64,000 bases of DNA, taken from the NCBI RefSeq assembly GCF_040436345.1, contig NC_133218.1, forward strand, positions 21,617,570-21,681,569, read 5' to 3'. This DNA comes from Pagrus major (Eukaryota > Chordata > Actinopteri > Spariformes > Sparidae). Made by a program: the position numbers and the translations under genes. The notes below the pieces were generated by a model, which saw only the letters and a list, made by a program, of their open reading frames with translations, searched no databases and was not told where the DNA came from. Below are positions 22,890 to 36,700 of the stretch, piece after piece. Positions within the stretch are counted from its first letter, which is position 1. Each line of letters opens with the position of its first letter.

Positions 22890-23340
22890 TTCACTTGCCT
22901 GTTGTAGTTTGTAGATTAGGCTGGATAACTGTAGTCACTAGTTACTTTGGCAAATTGCATGCTGCATCAGAGCCAAAGCAGTGCATTGTTAAATACATCT
23001 GTTTTATTATTAATTGGGAAAAAAAAAAAATGATGATCATAAAAATGCTGAATATCAGATCTGATAATCAACCAGGCCAATAATTGACCGACCCATATTA
23101 AACAGAATATACATATTTGTAAATATATGAACAACTTACTTTACTACTTGGATTTTTGATCCAAGCCAATATTGCCCAAAAAATTAAATTACTTTACTAA
23201 AAAATTACTTTTGATACTTAAGTACATTTAATAAAATATACTTGAAGACGTTTACTATTCGTATGGGTGACTTTCATTTTTACCAATATTTGAATACAAT
23301 ATCTTTACTTTTACTCACATGTTTTTTTTCTTTACAACAC
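22890..23340 (+). repeat. Second copy of the 'tactttactc...agtac' dispersed repeat
   Basis: It shares 'gtcactagttactttg', 'gcatcagagcc', 'ttacttttactcac' and 'cttaagtacattta' wording with 1146-1800, in the same orientation. It is more diverged, and the boundaries are approximate. Confidence 0.45.
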
Positions 23341-24677
23341 AGCGGTAATCACTTTTAAAAACCAAATTCAGACATAAAACCTACCTCTACAGGACCACAT
23401 ACTGTATATACTACTTACCTTTTTACTTACCTGCAGTGCTTGAATAAGAAAAAAATGATTTGTCCAAAAATCAGTCTGAATTTTAGTTAAAAATTGTCTA
23501 AATGATTAGATGGCAAATAAAAAATTACATAGTAAGTCAAAATGTCTACTAATAATCATAATATATGTTGACTGATAAAATGTTTATTGTAATATTAAAC
23601 TATCACATAATTGTTCAAAAGTCAAAATAAATATTTATAGTCTGTTAATAACATGGATCAAAGTAGTTCATTATATTTTTTCTCTTCTATTTGGGAGCTG
23701 TATGTCTTCATAGGCTATTATGTATAAGTCATTTTATATATTACACACTTTAATTTCATTTGTGAGGTATTAATAATGAGGATTTTTTTTTTTACAATTC
23801 CAAATAAATGTAAGTAAATTTAAATATACATAGTTTCTCAACAACTTGGATGAAAGTACTCCATTATATTTTTCTGTTCTTCTAAGTAATCCTCTATAAC
23901 GATTATACATTGTACGAAGTTTAAATGCAGATGTGATGTATTAATAATAACTTTGATAAGATAATTTTAAACAATTCCACTGTGCTAAATTAAAAAATAA
24001 ATACATAAGCAGTCAATCAGAGGCAGATTGGTTCACTTTAATAATTTAAACTGTATTTATCACACCAGAGTGTGCACAACAATACAAAACTCACAGCAAA
24101 TGTAGTTGAAGTTGAGCATTATGTAACTATTATCTAACCAAGACATACAGTATAAATGTAGCAAACATTACAGCTCTCACTCTGACAAAAATATGATATC
24201 ATCTCACAAAAATAAATAACTTTGTAGGTTTGCAACACTTTTAATTTACTCGTAATAACTGTATAATAACTATATTTTTAAAAAAAGAAGCTTTTAAGTG
24301 TTTGGGTTGATTTGCTGGGTATGGCGTCACATCCCTGAGGAGGATATATTGGGACAGCGGGGGTTCATACAGGTTTATCAAAAAAATAAACAAATAATCT
24401 AAGTGTAATGAAAATAATTCTGTTGGTGTTCGTTAGAGTGGTGGATATATGTTGATTTTCTGAATTAAACTTTATATTTGGTTCTTCCAGTGCTAAACGT
24501 TGAAATGTCAAAGTGATCGTTGCACAAAATAAATTACAATCTCATTAAATACAGTTTATAGAAATCCTGAAGTGCTGCTTATTTCAAAGAGGTATGATAT
24601 TGCACAGATAAATCAGAGATTATCTTGATTATGTGGGCGCAGGGAGGTGTCTCCTGCTCCAGCAGGGGTGAGTGGGG
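23341..24677. other. Intergenic between eif3j and strc
   Basis: AT-rich DNA. The proximal part next to 24677 should contain the strc 3' UTR, but no polyadenylation signal could be chosen with confidence. Confidence 0.45.
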
Positions 24678-24787
24678 TCATGTGCCGGGGCAGATCAGGT
24701 CAGGGGAGGGCAGGACGATCAGCAACATCAGCAGTCCCAGTAAGAGACACAGAGGACTGTGGCTCAGTGCCATCCCCAGTGACTTCC
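24678..24787 (-). other. strc: Terminal strc exon encoding a GPI-signal-like tail
   Basis: The acceptor TTCCTGTAG joins in phase to the donor at 26654 (CAGAG|GTGAAC). It adds 36 residues beginning GKSLGMALS, then a leucine-rich hydrophobic stretch (LLLGLLMLLIVLP), then a short polar end and TGA. A hydrophobic C-terminus right at the end of a secreted protein is typical of GPI-anchor signals. If the previous exon were read through instead, the protein would end in a lysine-rich, non-hydrophobic tail. Confidence 0.75.
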
Positions 24788-27700
24788 CTACAGGAACACA
24801 GTGAAACCAATTCAAATGAAGAGAGTCATATGATCTCTGAAATAAAAACCCTGTAAAACAATGTATTTCATTGCACTTTCTGGAGTTGTTTAGTAGTGTT
24901 ATTCCAGTGGTGTTTCAGAGCCATAAATAAAAATACATCTCTCAAGTGAACCGTGTCTGTTTCTTTTTAGAAATACTGTACATATAAGACGTTCAAAATC
25001 ACTCTCAGGGTAAGTATTCAAAGGAAACATTAGGCTTTTACAAAGGCAATGTTTCCACAAATCAAACAGATATATGTAATTGTGAATTAATAAACCTGAA
25101 TATAAATGTCCCAATTGTGTGACATAGTGTGTCCCAATTCCAAACTACAGACTACTTAAGCCAGGGTTTTTGTTTATAACATGCATTCACACTCTTACAC
25201 AAAAATGAGAGCCCCTCTACTTAGATTAATCTACACAGGGGATTAAAAGGTGTAATTTGTAGAATATGGCCAGAATTCGAAGGCAGATCCAAAAACACAG
25301 GGGGCAGCATATCACCAAAATAACCCACAACTGCTGCTCTTTGACAGCTATCCCTGGCTGTAGCTAGCTACTGTTAGCTAATTAGCTCATGGCTAAGTTA
25401 GCTGTGGGGCCAGCGGCTCTGGAGTTTGTCTGGACCGGGGCCTCAGATAAAAGGGGGTCACACGGGTCTAGCTCAACTGGATTTGGCAGCCTGATGTGTG
25501 TGTGAACACAGCCTCCAAGACCGACTGAGGTCAGTCTGACAACAGGGGATACAGTATGGAGGTGATTTACAGCTCTGACCAAAACTATGACTTCAGGGAT
25601 GACAAGACATGGCAGGCAGGTACTGGAGAGGCTTGTGAAAACGGTGTGAAGAGTCATATTAGTTTAGAGAGAAACTTGAACTACTGAATACTGGGGCAGC
25701 TGACTATCGTCTCTTGCCAGCACAGTGTGGTATAATGAGACAGGATGGGCCTATGGCTAGCAGGTTAGCATGCTAATTTCACACAGTTATACACATAGAT
25801 GTCTTTGACATAACGTCTTCACACTCTGGTGATAATGTTTGTTCATTTTTTTAATGTTTTAGACTAAAATTCTGACCATTTCTTACAAATTACTCATTTC
25901 AGTGCGCTCATAGATGATCATCAGATCATGTCTATGATTTCTTAATTAGCTTGATTTTTGAGTATGCTGCAGATGCACGGAGGACAAGGAGCTACTTACA
26001 GCTGGGGAAAATTAAAACAAATTGCAGATGATTGTGGGACAGCTCCAGGATGATCTCAGACAAGAGAACAATAAAAAAAATGAATTACATCTTTGGAAAT
26101 ACATTTAGCACATTTTCTTTTTGCAATAATTTTCTAAAGTCGGAATCTAAGCATATACACTATATTATGAATATTAGTATTTAACATACTGAAATGTATA
26201 GTATTAGTATGGAATTGGGACACAACTTCACCAGATAACCCCCATGTAACCCTGAGTTAACAAGAAAAATTAAAGCCGCTACAAGAAAATTTCATTTTTC
26301 TTGATTCTGGCGGCCCCTGTGGACAAAAGTGGTATGAGCAACAATGCCTCTCAGGTAATCTTTTATTACAATTTCTCATTTTCAATCGCAGCTGTTTGTA
26401 GGATGGATAGCAATGAGATAAGTTATCTATTTGTGGCTATGTAAGATTAATAACTATGTGTAATATGACGATGTTGAAACTTTGCCTTAGTTGCTCTGTA
26501 ACAGTATTTTAATTTAGAAAGCCAAAAATATAAAGAAATTCCCCAGTAATGTTATGATTTCGTGCTGAAGCCAAACCGATGACAGGAATTAAGAATACAG
26601 AAATGGTCTATCTTTTCGCTGATGTTTGAGTTTAGAAGACTTCAGGGGTTCACCTCTGAAGTCTACAAGCCTGTCCTCCCAGGGTGTCAGCACCATCGCC
26701 AGCGCTCTCTTCTGTAGATCGTTCATAGCAGCGATCTGCGCCTTAGTCACTGCTGCAGCCTGCTCATAGGAGAACACGCTAATCTGTCTCTGGTCAAACA
26801 CCACCTGGAGGGAGTGACACAACACACAGATACGGGGACAGATAAGACAAGATACAGAGTTATCGAGAGGAATAAAAACACTGAAATCAGACTCATATGA
26901 GCTTATGAAAATGTGAATTAAAAATAGTCTTACAGCAAATTTATCAGGTGGTATCATTGAGATAGCCTCAGGTGTGATTCCTTCAATTTGTGCTTTAACC
27001 AAGGCTGACATGGCAATGTCTGGGAGACCAGCTTGAGGGAGTGAGCACACACAACATTTGACTCAACGAGTGGCATCATGAAATTAAATACAGCTGTCGA
27101 CAGTGCAATTAGCTACAAAATTTAAATAAAGTATTAGTGATTATAGACGTGAAAATCTTGAAAACTGGTGAGGGAATGCACAATACCTGCCAGAACTCCG
27201 ATCTCAATGAAAACATCAGTTCCCCATGAACTTATGGGCCCAAAAGCAAGACTGTGGGTCAGAAGTCCAACGAGAGCCAGCAGCTGCTCCTCTGAGCAGG
27301 ACAGCCTCAGCTGACCCAGCCAGAGCACCGCCTTACTGCAGCCACCAGGGAGAGACACAGCACCAAGGGTGGAGGAGGGGAAATTACAAGTGTCAAACAT
27401 CAGGGAGCAACTAGACAACATTAAGAAGTGTTTTCATCTGCTCACCTGAACTCTACGGCATTGAACAAACGAATCTCCGTGGTTTTAGCTCCACACACGA
27501 CGTATCCCATCGCCTCCAGCATGCTGGAGTCGAACTGGCTCGCAGTCAGCTCGGTGGAGTTTAATATGGTGGTGAACAGGGCGGCCAGCTGGGATGAAAA
27601 CAAGAGTTATGATCCAGATATAAACTCATCCAATGCACACAACAACCCTGCAGTGAGTACCACTTTAATGAAGGTTATATGGTTTAGTGAAGAGTCGATT

Positions 27701-30700
27701 CACCTTTATGGTCTTTCTGGAAGCTCTGGTTTGTTGTGCTGTTGAACTGTGTATTAGTCTATTTTAGTCTATCTGACTTGTTTTGTGTCTGTGTACAACT
27801 ACTCCACGTGCCTTTAATTGGCCCCCGGGGACATTTCTTTTAAACTGAATTGAATTGAATTGAATATGTTGCATATCTTTTGCTGTGGTTGTTTAAGGTC
27901 GAGTTAAATTTAACTACTTGCTACAAAGCAGTTACCTGTCTGTTGCTCCAGGCACCGACAGTGCCCAAAGCAGCAACGCTCCTCCGCTCAGTCAGTCGGA
28001 GTCTGCTCAGCTCCTCTAGTGACAGCTCTGTGGCTATTCCACCCAGCTGAGAGATCAACGACTGGGAGAAGGACGAGACGGGACCATATATCTTCACGCA
28101 CACAGGTTATTCCAGAGGGACCCAGTAAAGACAGAGCAGACACACAGTGTTAAGACCTGGACTGAGGGGGGCAAACTAGCCTGTGCAGCCTTGAAATAAA
28201 CACATGGGGTTGTTAAATGCTCTGAAATCTCACCTGTTTGACTCTGTTGAGCACCTGGCTCCGTTGGTAGGAAGCGAGGAACGGGTCACGACCCATCAGC
28301 TCGAGACAGTTGGTGAAGGCAGATGAAGACATGCTTGTCAGACTGCTGGAGGTCCAGGCAGAGGGAGCTGTTGTGTGTAGAATCTCACAGGTGGGAGTCA
28401 TAGGAGTCGCTGGCAAGGACATAAACACAAATGTCTTAACATACAACTTTTTATTTATTATTATTATGTTGGTTTGTCTTGGCCTTTCATTTATTTATTT
28501 GATAGGACAGCTTTAACAGTGACGGGAAAAGGAATGAGAGAGAGGTGTGAAGCATGTAACATCAATAGCTTCTACTAGTTCACATTTTATTTGAACAAAA
28601 AAATGTTCTGAAACAATCACGTTGACACGATTCTGTACGTTAAAGGAATACTTTGACAATGGACACGGAGCATCCTGCAAAACCACAACTTGTTTTTACC
28701 CTTAGTTTTTGCACGGATAAAACAAAAAAGTTATAATATGTTGATTAGTGAGCTTTAAGGGTGCTGTAGGTGGATTTTATCTCCTTTTTGGGGAGAGCCA
28801 GGCGATGCTGGTCTTTGTGCTGAGCTAAGCTAACTGAATCTTGGCTGTACTCGCCAACCTCAAACCTCAAAAACAGGGAGGATTTCGAAACCACAGCAGG
28901 GCTCTGGGGGTCCTCTGGAAATATTTGGGTTTCAGAGGCCATGTGCCCTTCATTCTGGTGACTTTTAAAGAAGTACACAGCATTTCTATGTTAAATAAGT
29001 TTAGTTCTACTTTTAATTCTCAGGAAAGAATACAAAATAATTCGCCCCTCTGGCATAAACTGATATTTATCAGTTTTTATTCATTATTTATTTTTTGCCA
29101 CTGCCCCTGAGAGCCCGTGCTCACCACTGCCTTGTGTTTGTTAGCCTCTCGCTGGTGATGGATGTCGGTGTGACCACTGTGATCGACAGAAAAACTTATA
29201 GCAGATTTTAACAAATCTTAACAAGAGGGCAATGAAAAATGGGAGTCTCCCAGGAAAATCAGGGGGGTTGGCAAGTGTGCTCTTGGCTGTAGACTTGCAA
29301 CACAACAGATATGCATACTTCCCAAAATATCAATCCATTACTGTAATAACATACATAAAGGATCTCCTATGTGACATGTTGCATATTCCCCTGAATGTTA
29401 AACTATTCCTTTACAGAGAGCCAGTGGGGATGATGCAGAGATATTAGGGACAAAGTGATGCTCACGTGATGTGGGATATATTTTGAGGAAGCCCAGGAAA
29501 AACTGAAGAACAAACTGCTGCTTTTCAAAAATTCTCCTCCTTTCGTTCTCGTCCGAGCAGTGGATCCCCACATCCCCACGTTCCCACTGTCGCTGGCTCA
29601 TAAACAGCTTCTCTATACGGCCCACAGTCATCAACGCCTGTGGGAGTACAAACAATACACACATACAATATGCTCATATAGAGACACCAACACACACACA
29701 CATGGTTTTAGGGAAAACAAGATCTTCACCACCTGATCCTGACACCTACTGGAGATGTGACACCTGAGGGATTTATTTACAGCCTTTGTTGGCCTAACCT
29801 GTCGAGGGATCAGGTAACAATCCCAACACCTCACTGTGGATTTCTAGAATCTGTTACAGCTCTAAATTTAACTTGTTTAATCTGAGAAGCGATTAAGATA
29901 CAACACCGAATAGATAAAGCACAGCAGTAAACTGACTGACCGGTGAAATCTCCTGCAGTCTGTCTTTAGGCAGGAAGAGGAGGAAGCGGTCCACCTGGCT
30001 GAGTGTTGTCTGGTTCCAGTTCTGGACCGGGCTGTGAGGAAACACAAGAACACTTCATCATCTTTCCACATGTTCCTGCTGTGTGAATACCTGGTATGCA
30101 AAGAGCTTTTGTCTAATGAAACCTCTCTAAAAATGTTGTTTATAATTTTCATGTTTTCCCATGTACGGATCTCACTATAGGTTGAGGAAATCCCACAACC
30201 ACACTTTTAAAACCCTGCTGGATAAACTCTAAAATGTGAAACGTATCATTCGGAGGCGGATTTTCTCCAAGAGAAAATGTTACATTTGTTGAATTGCTCA
30301 GTTCTCATTATAACAAACATCATGTACATGCCAAATTCACAATGAACCCACCCCCCTTTAAATCCCTTTCTTTGGGTAAATTATGGTTGAACTACAAATT
30401 AAAACGCAAAGTATAAATAAATAAATGTATTTAATAGATTAAATTAATACATTCAGAAATAAATGTACTTCTACATGTATTTTTGCATTTATTTCTACAT
30501 TTCTACATGTTTATTTATGTATTTATTATTTATTTATTTATTTTACATTAACTCATTTTTCATTTTTTGTCCTTCATACGTAAGAACTGTTGATACCTAT
30601 TCCTTTAAAATAAAGATTTTCTTTTTATTTCTTATATATTATTTCATTATTGTTATTATGTGTGTTTATTATTATTTTGATTTTATGCCTTTAACTTACA

Positions 30701-33700
30701 CTTTCTTGTTCCTGATATTGGTGTTTGTAACTATGAACTATGAATCAGACTCATATCAAGGATGTGTAATGGCATGGTCCTGTTGATGTAGCATCAAAAT
30801 AATGGATTTTATCGGCCACAGCAGTTAAACCCTTCATCTTGAGGTAATAACGTTACCCGAAGACAGCAGGTTCTTCCAGGATACGAGCTACAATGTCCAT
30901 CTTCGTGCTGCTGTAGCAGAGCCCCTGCAGGAAATCCACGTTGTCGATGAAGAAGCGGCGGTCCAGCTGAATGAAAACCTCATCCACCACAAACGGCGCC
31001 ATAATGCCCAGTGAGCGAAACTCCTCCTCCGTGAACACCCCTGTGTACATACCCTGCAGAGAAAGGATCCACAAAACCAACATGACAACTCTGCCTTCTT
31101 TGCCTTAAGATAGGTAACACAGTGCCGCTCTAACTGACCATCCTCTGCACCATTTTGTCCACCAGCAGCTCCTGTTTTGTTCTGGACAGTATGAGAAACT
31201 GGTCCAGAACAATCATCTTCCTCAGAGTGTCCATCATATCTGTGGGAAACTTCTTAATGGTGCTCACCCTGCAGGCGACCACACAGGAACAAAAACATGA
31301 TGAGCGATGTGTTTCACTATATAAAATACATCTTTAAGTCACTTTTCATAAAATGCTGTTTTCAGCAGTGACAAATAAATCTTCTCTACTCATGATGAAA
31401 TGACAACTTCCCTCATAGTGGAGTAATGACCAACTTCTGACTTACGGCATGGACAGGGCAATCTCAGCTCCGAGATCTTTGAGCAGGTCAGAGAAGAACT
31501 CAAACTGATACAGCTCCTCGATCACACACTTTTTCTGTCCGGAAGAACAAAGACACATGACAAAAGCCGTACAGACATATATCACATGCATCATAGACAG
31601 CAGAATGGCTTTGATCAAAACGGTTTACAAGTGAGGTGTGAAGAGGAGAAGGCTGCTGTCTGAGGAAGGCCACGATTCCTCTCACTGAGGAAGGCGATGA
31701 ATCAACTCGAAGACGTTCCTGTAACACTCTGCAGCTCACACCCTGACCCACAGTTCCCAGACTCCTGATTACAGGAAGAGAAGAGCGTCAATACATGCAC
31801 ATAGAAAGAAGTAAAACTATTACAAATGTATCGCAGACATGTACTGTACTTACAGAAAATCTTGGGTGATTAAGTTTGGTTTAGCATCAAGAACCTCTCT
31901 GAGAATCGCTTTAGCCTGGAGAAGAATAATGTGAAAACGTTGTGTTATGTCTTTGTTGTAACATGGTGGTTTACGCCGGACCTTCTGTGATCAGAGACGA
32001 GGGCAATCTGATACGAGGATATTTTTTTGTCCATTCACAGTGTCGGCGATGATGACGTCCTTGCTTTTGCTTCTCCGCTCAATAATTTAGCAGTTAATCA
32101 AGACACTGTCATACAAACCTTCTCATGACAAACAGAGGAAGCATATTTAATCAGCGGAAGTGCAAAGAGATCATGACACGAAGTAAAAGTCACAGCTCTC
32201 GGGGTTGATGGCATATTTAAAATTCCATTTTATTTTAGTCTCTGCTAATCTGTATATTTACACTTTTCCCCTTTTTCTTTGCTTACATTACTAACTTTTC
32301 ATAATTGTGACCATTAAAGCAAAATTATGTAGAAACTGGGATTTTGTGCGATTTGTCGCCCCCCACAGTTTCTGAGTGAAACACCACTGTCGTAAATACA
32401 GATCCCAGGTCTGTAACAGTTTGTCAGACGTATGTAGTTGCTGACAACAAACAAAACTCATTACGTCATAACAATGTGATGTGTTGAAAACTTGTATGTT
32501 GAAGTAAACATGTATGTAACGCCGTGATCCTACCCTCTCACTGAAGTTACATAGTGCAGAAACAAGTGATAGAGACAGAGACACCATTCACCCTATTACA
32601 AGACACTGTACCATCAAAATGATAGTAAAAAAAACTTACATAATGTTGCTTTAATGCTACTTAACTTGCAGGAAGCGTGTTGTTATTGAGCTGGTTACAC
32701 ATTTTTAGAGCTAATGAGCAACAGGCTGCTGCAGGGATGACATATTTTTGTAGGTTAATCCTGAAGTTAGCATCAGCCTGGTCCCCTCGACAAAGAGCCA
32801 TGAATTTTCTTGAATTGGATTTTGGATTATTGCCAAAAATAATCTCTGTGGCAAATACAAGTTGGTGATACTTACACGTTTTGTTCAGCAAGATAATCTT
32901 CACAGATGAACACCACTTTTGGCTATAAGCAAAGGCTATAAAAGTCCCTGCCACTAAGCGTCTTACTAAAGACGGACTAGTGAGTGGATGAGTCTCCATG
33001 TTCGCTGTGATGACGTTTAATTTCCTGTCTGATTTAGCCACTCAACACTTTTTAAGACACGTAGGTCCTTTATAATTGAATTGTAGGACATTTATGGATG
33101 TATTTTATGTCATAGAATGAAATTTGTGAATCTCTTTGGTCTGTGGTAACCACAGACGTTATTTCAGGCTTTCAACCAAAAACCCATTTAAAAAAAAACA
33201 TTGACTTTGACCAGAAGAACTGATATCCGGGTTTTAAGACTCATTACTACAGCAGTCTTCGGAGTTTGAATACCGTGGGCTCCAGGATGGAGGAAGGTCT
33301 GTGTGACGCTATACCTGCTGAGTGTTCCAGGGTTTTGTAAACGCTGCAGTGATGTTCACAAGCAGACGAGTCCTGGGCTTGACGCTGAGTAGAGGTGTGC
33401 AGTGGAGCAAAGGCTCCACTTCATCCAACCAGCCAACCACTTCTGGGAAACCCTGGTCAGAACAGAGGGAAGATAACACAAGGAAAAGTCTAACAGCTGT
33501 CAACTACAGATGAAAAAACTCACATAACTGATCGGAAAATGTCAAAAACATTATTCTTTTAACTCTAAACTAAAATTCTGCATTGTATTGTACTTTTTTC
33601 TTGACTTTAACAAAGCAAAAGTGAATGCTAGAGCTTCAATGATTGGCTGATTAATCGATTAGCTGATTGAGAGAAAATTAACTGACAATTATTTTGATAA

Positions 33701-36700
33701 TGGATTAATCTTTTCCGTCTTTTTTCAAGCAAAAATGTCCAACTTTTGCTGCTTTCCTTTGTCATTTATGATCGCAAATGAAGAGTCTTTGGGTTTTGGA
33801 CTGTCTGTTGGACAAAAGAAGCAATCTGATGCCGTCATTTTGGGCTCTGGGAAATGTTTTACATGATATAGACTAAATGATTAGTTGATTAATTTAAATA
33901 TATATTTATAAATGACAAAATTAAATCAATAGGATCTGTGGACACAGGCACCAATTGTCCATTTGTTTGGGGACACAAGCACAAGTTTAAAATGGAAAAT
34001 TTGTATCCATGTGCACAAATCCTGAAGATTACATTTTGATTAATCAATTAGTCTGCTGTCAGTGTGTGTGTTGTACCCATAATTTGGTGGAGAGAGCGTT
34101 GGCTTGTGGCGAGCAGAGGCTAGGCATGTGTTGGGCCATGGTGGGCAGGGATGACAGCAGCCTGTCAGAGGTCAACATCAACAAGGTCTCTGTCTTCATT
34201 CCCGTTATGAGATGGCCGAGCTCCTGCAGCTGGCCTGGAGCGGTCAGCTGGGCGGAGGGGAAGAAGGTGTGAGTGTACACAGAGCATCTCCATACTGAAT
34301 TCACAGTGAGATGAGTTTATAAAATGACTCACGGTGTTAATTGAGGACATCTTCTCGACAATTACGGCGGCCTGAAAAACACAGAGCAAATGAACAACAA
34401 CAAATGACCTTATAAAGTGGTGATTTTGACTGATATGTCATGTATTCTTTATCTACTTGCTCCAGCGCTTTTATACCAGGTGAGATATTCAAATCCAAGA
34501 ATCTGTCTTACTTCTTTGGGCTTCAAAAACACTTGTCCACACAACATTTTTGCCATGATGGACCTGAAAAACAACTATAGGTCTGAAGAAATGAACTCTC
34601 TCAAGACTCTGAATGACGCAGTATAAAAGCGAGACGACAGCTGTGAGGCTGAGGTGAAAGTACAAGGCTGCAGATAGCTCAGGGTGAAGAAAGACCTCAT
34701 GAGCCATCTCACCTCAGGGATCAGTGTGCTGAGGAACGACTGCCTGTCAGCTGTTCCTCAGGCCTACAAGCACCATCTGCCGGGAAACCCAACCATGTCC
34801 AACAAATAGGTGCTTATGCAGTGAAAGGGACTGACTAAACACCCCTCACTCATTTATTTTGCTCACTCACTTGTAAAAAAAAAAAAAAACTGTGCATGTT
34901 AAATAACAGTATAAATCAAGCTGTAGATGATTTCTACTACGTCTTCCACTGAAAATGACAGGTGGAGTTCGCTCCTCTACCTGTGCAGGGCTGAATGAAA
35001 CCGAGCTGAGTGCAGGGAGGGTGGCGAGCAGCTGCGACGGCGTCAGATCCTGCAGGAAAGGCACACCCAGCGCGGGCAGGAGGGGGGCTAACTCTGCCAG
35101 TCGACCAGGACTGAGCGAGGAGGGGATCTTTAATTCTGTGTTGTTCAGTAACAAACTGGAAATCTTGACAAAAGGTTCAGAACAAGCACAGAGACGGCAT
35201 AAATATATTGTAAATGCTCCTTCAATGTGATTGTTAAATGAAAGCACACGATGAAGAAACCACATGTTTCTGCTCCTACCAGACTGCTGGGCAGACTCAG
35301 TCCCTCATGTACGCAGGCCATGACGATGTCCCTGATGACGCTGAAGACCTCAGTGTCTTTGTACACAAGCAGGTCCTCTGGGTCTGCCAGGCACGAGATA
35401 TTACCCAGCCTGAAAAATTAAAAACACTGTTGTAACAACTTGCAAAAAAAATTGATTTTGTAAAAAAAAGTCCACAAAAGCAAAATACAAAGCCATTCTA
35501 CTGGTACAGTACATTTCACAGTAATATGTTACCTTTTCAGTAGATGTTGCTGATGGATCTCTAGATTCAACATTTATGTAAGAATTTAAGTTTGAAAACT
35601 ACAGAAATTAACTAAAAATGATCAACAGAATGTGAAGATGTTACATGTTACATGTCTAAGACGACTACTGTGTTGCAGAGATATCTAACGAAGTTAGCAT
35701 GCTAACCAGCTAGCACTGGGACTCAAAACCCCTTTCTTCTGGTGGTCTAAAGCTCCTGTGCTAACGGTGGGAGCACCGACACTCCCCCAGCATTCCAACT
35801 AGCTGCACAGCTAACTGAGCTAAAAGCTAGCGGCACTCATTGATGTATAGAATACAGTTAGCAGCAGTTAGCGGTTACTCTGCTTTGTTTGGAGTCTAAA
35901 TTCAACCAGTGACCATTCTTACATATTGCACCTTTAAAAATTAGATATTATTGTGGACTGTTATTCCTGTTAATTACATGCCGCTGTAAGTTAAAGAATA
36001 GATCAATATAGTGTAGTATAGTGTATATTGCATAGCACAATATCTCACACATTCAAGTAACTTTATGGCAAATGTGCAAATGAAGCAACAAACAAACGAC
36101 TGTTGTTCATACGACATTGTTGCTTTACACTACCAAGGGCCAGAATGTATCTCATATCTGACCTAATGTCTAATGAACCGTTAACATGGACAGGAAGGTC
36201 AGGAGGGGCCTCCACAGTCATTCCTAACCTGGTAAAATCCTGAGCCGTCAGGTTTCTGTAGGTGCCGATCACGCTGTGAGCGATGAATTCCTGCTTGAGG
36301 GAGGTGAGGGTGTTTCTCTGCAACACATCCAGCCCGTCCAACAGCTGTGGATAACCATAATAACAGAATACGGCAATAATAACATTTCTGTGAGTTTTAT
36401 CAAATGAATGTGGCAACAACAAGCTCACAGATATTCGCCAGTATTCACAAGATATGAGAGAAGAAACAATTTATCTGTCTTCACCCCCTCCAGGATCATG
36501 AACTCATGCAAAGGAATAGAAATGCTTATTTGCCCTCCTGTGAGGTTAATATTCAACATTTACTGATGCAAGCCGGGCAGAGGGAAAGCTTTAAAGGGAT
36601 AGTTTGACATTTTGGTGAATATGCTTATTCACTTTCTTGTAGAGTTAAAAAAAAATTGATACCACTCTTATGTCTGTACGTTAGAGATGAAGCTACTCCC

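Noticed and set aside
26592-26653. Read-through end of the penultimate strc exon as the true C-terminus
   Set aside because: A consensus donor at 26654 joins in phase to an exon encoding a GPI-signal-like tail, which suits the family better.
32661-33041. 126-codon open frame on the minus strand
   Set aside because: It lies inside a strc intron in repeat-like sequence next to a miniature element, with no family resemblance.
34675-34810. Possible extra strc exon
   Set aside because: No frame with proper acceptor, donor and phase; the flanking exons already join in frame.
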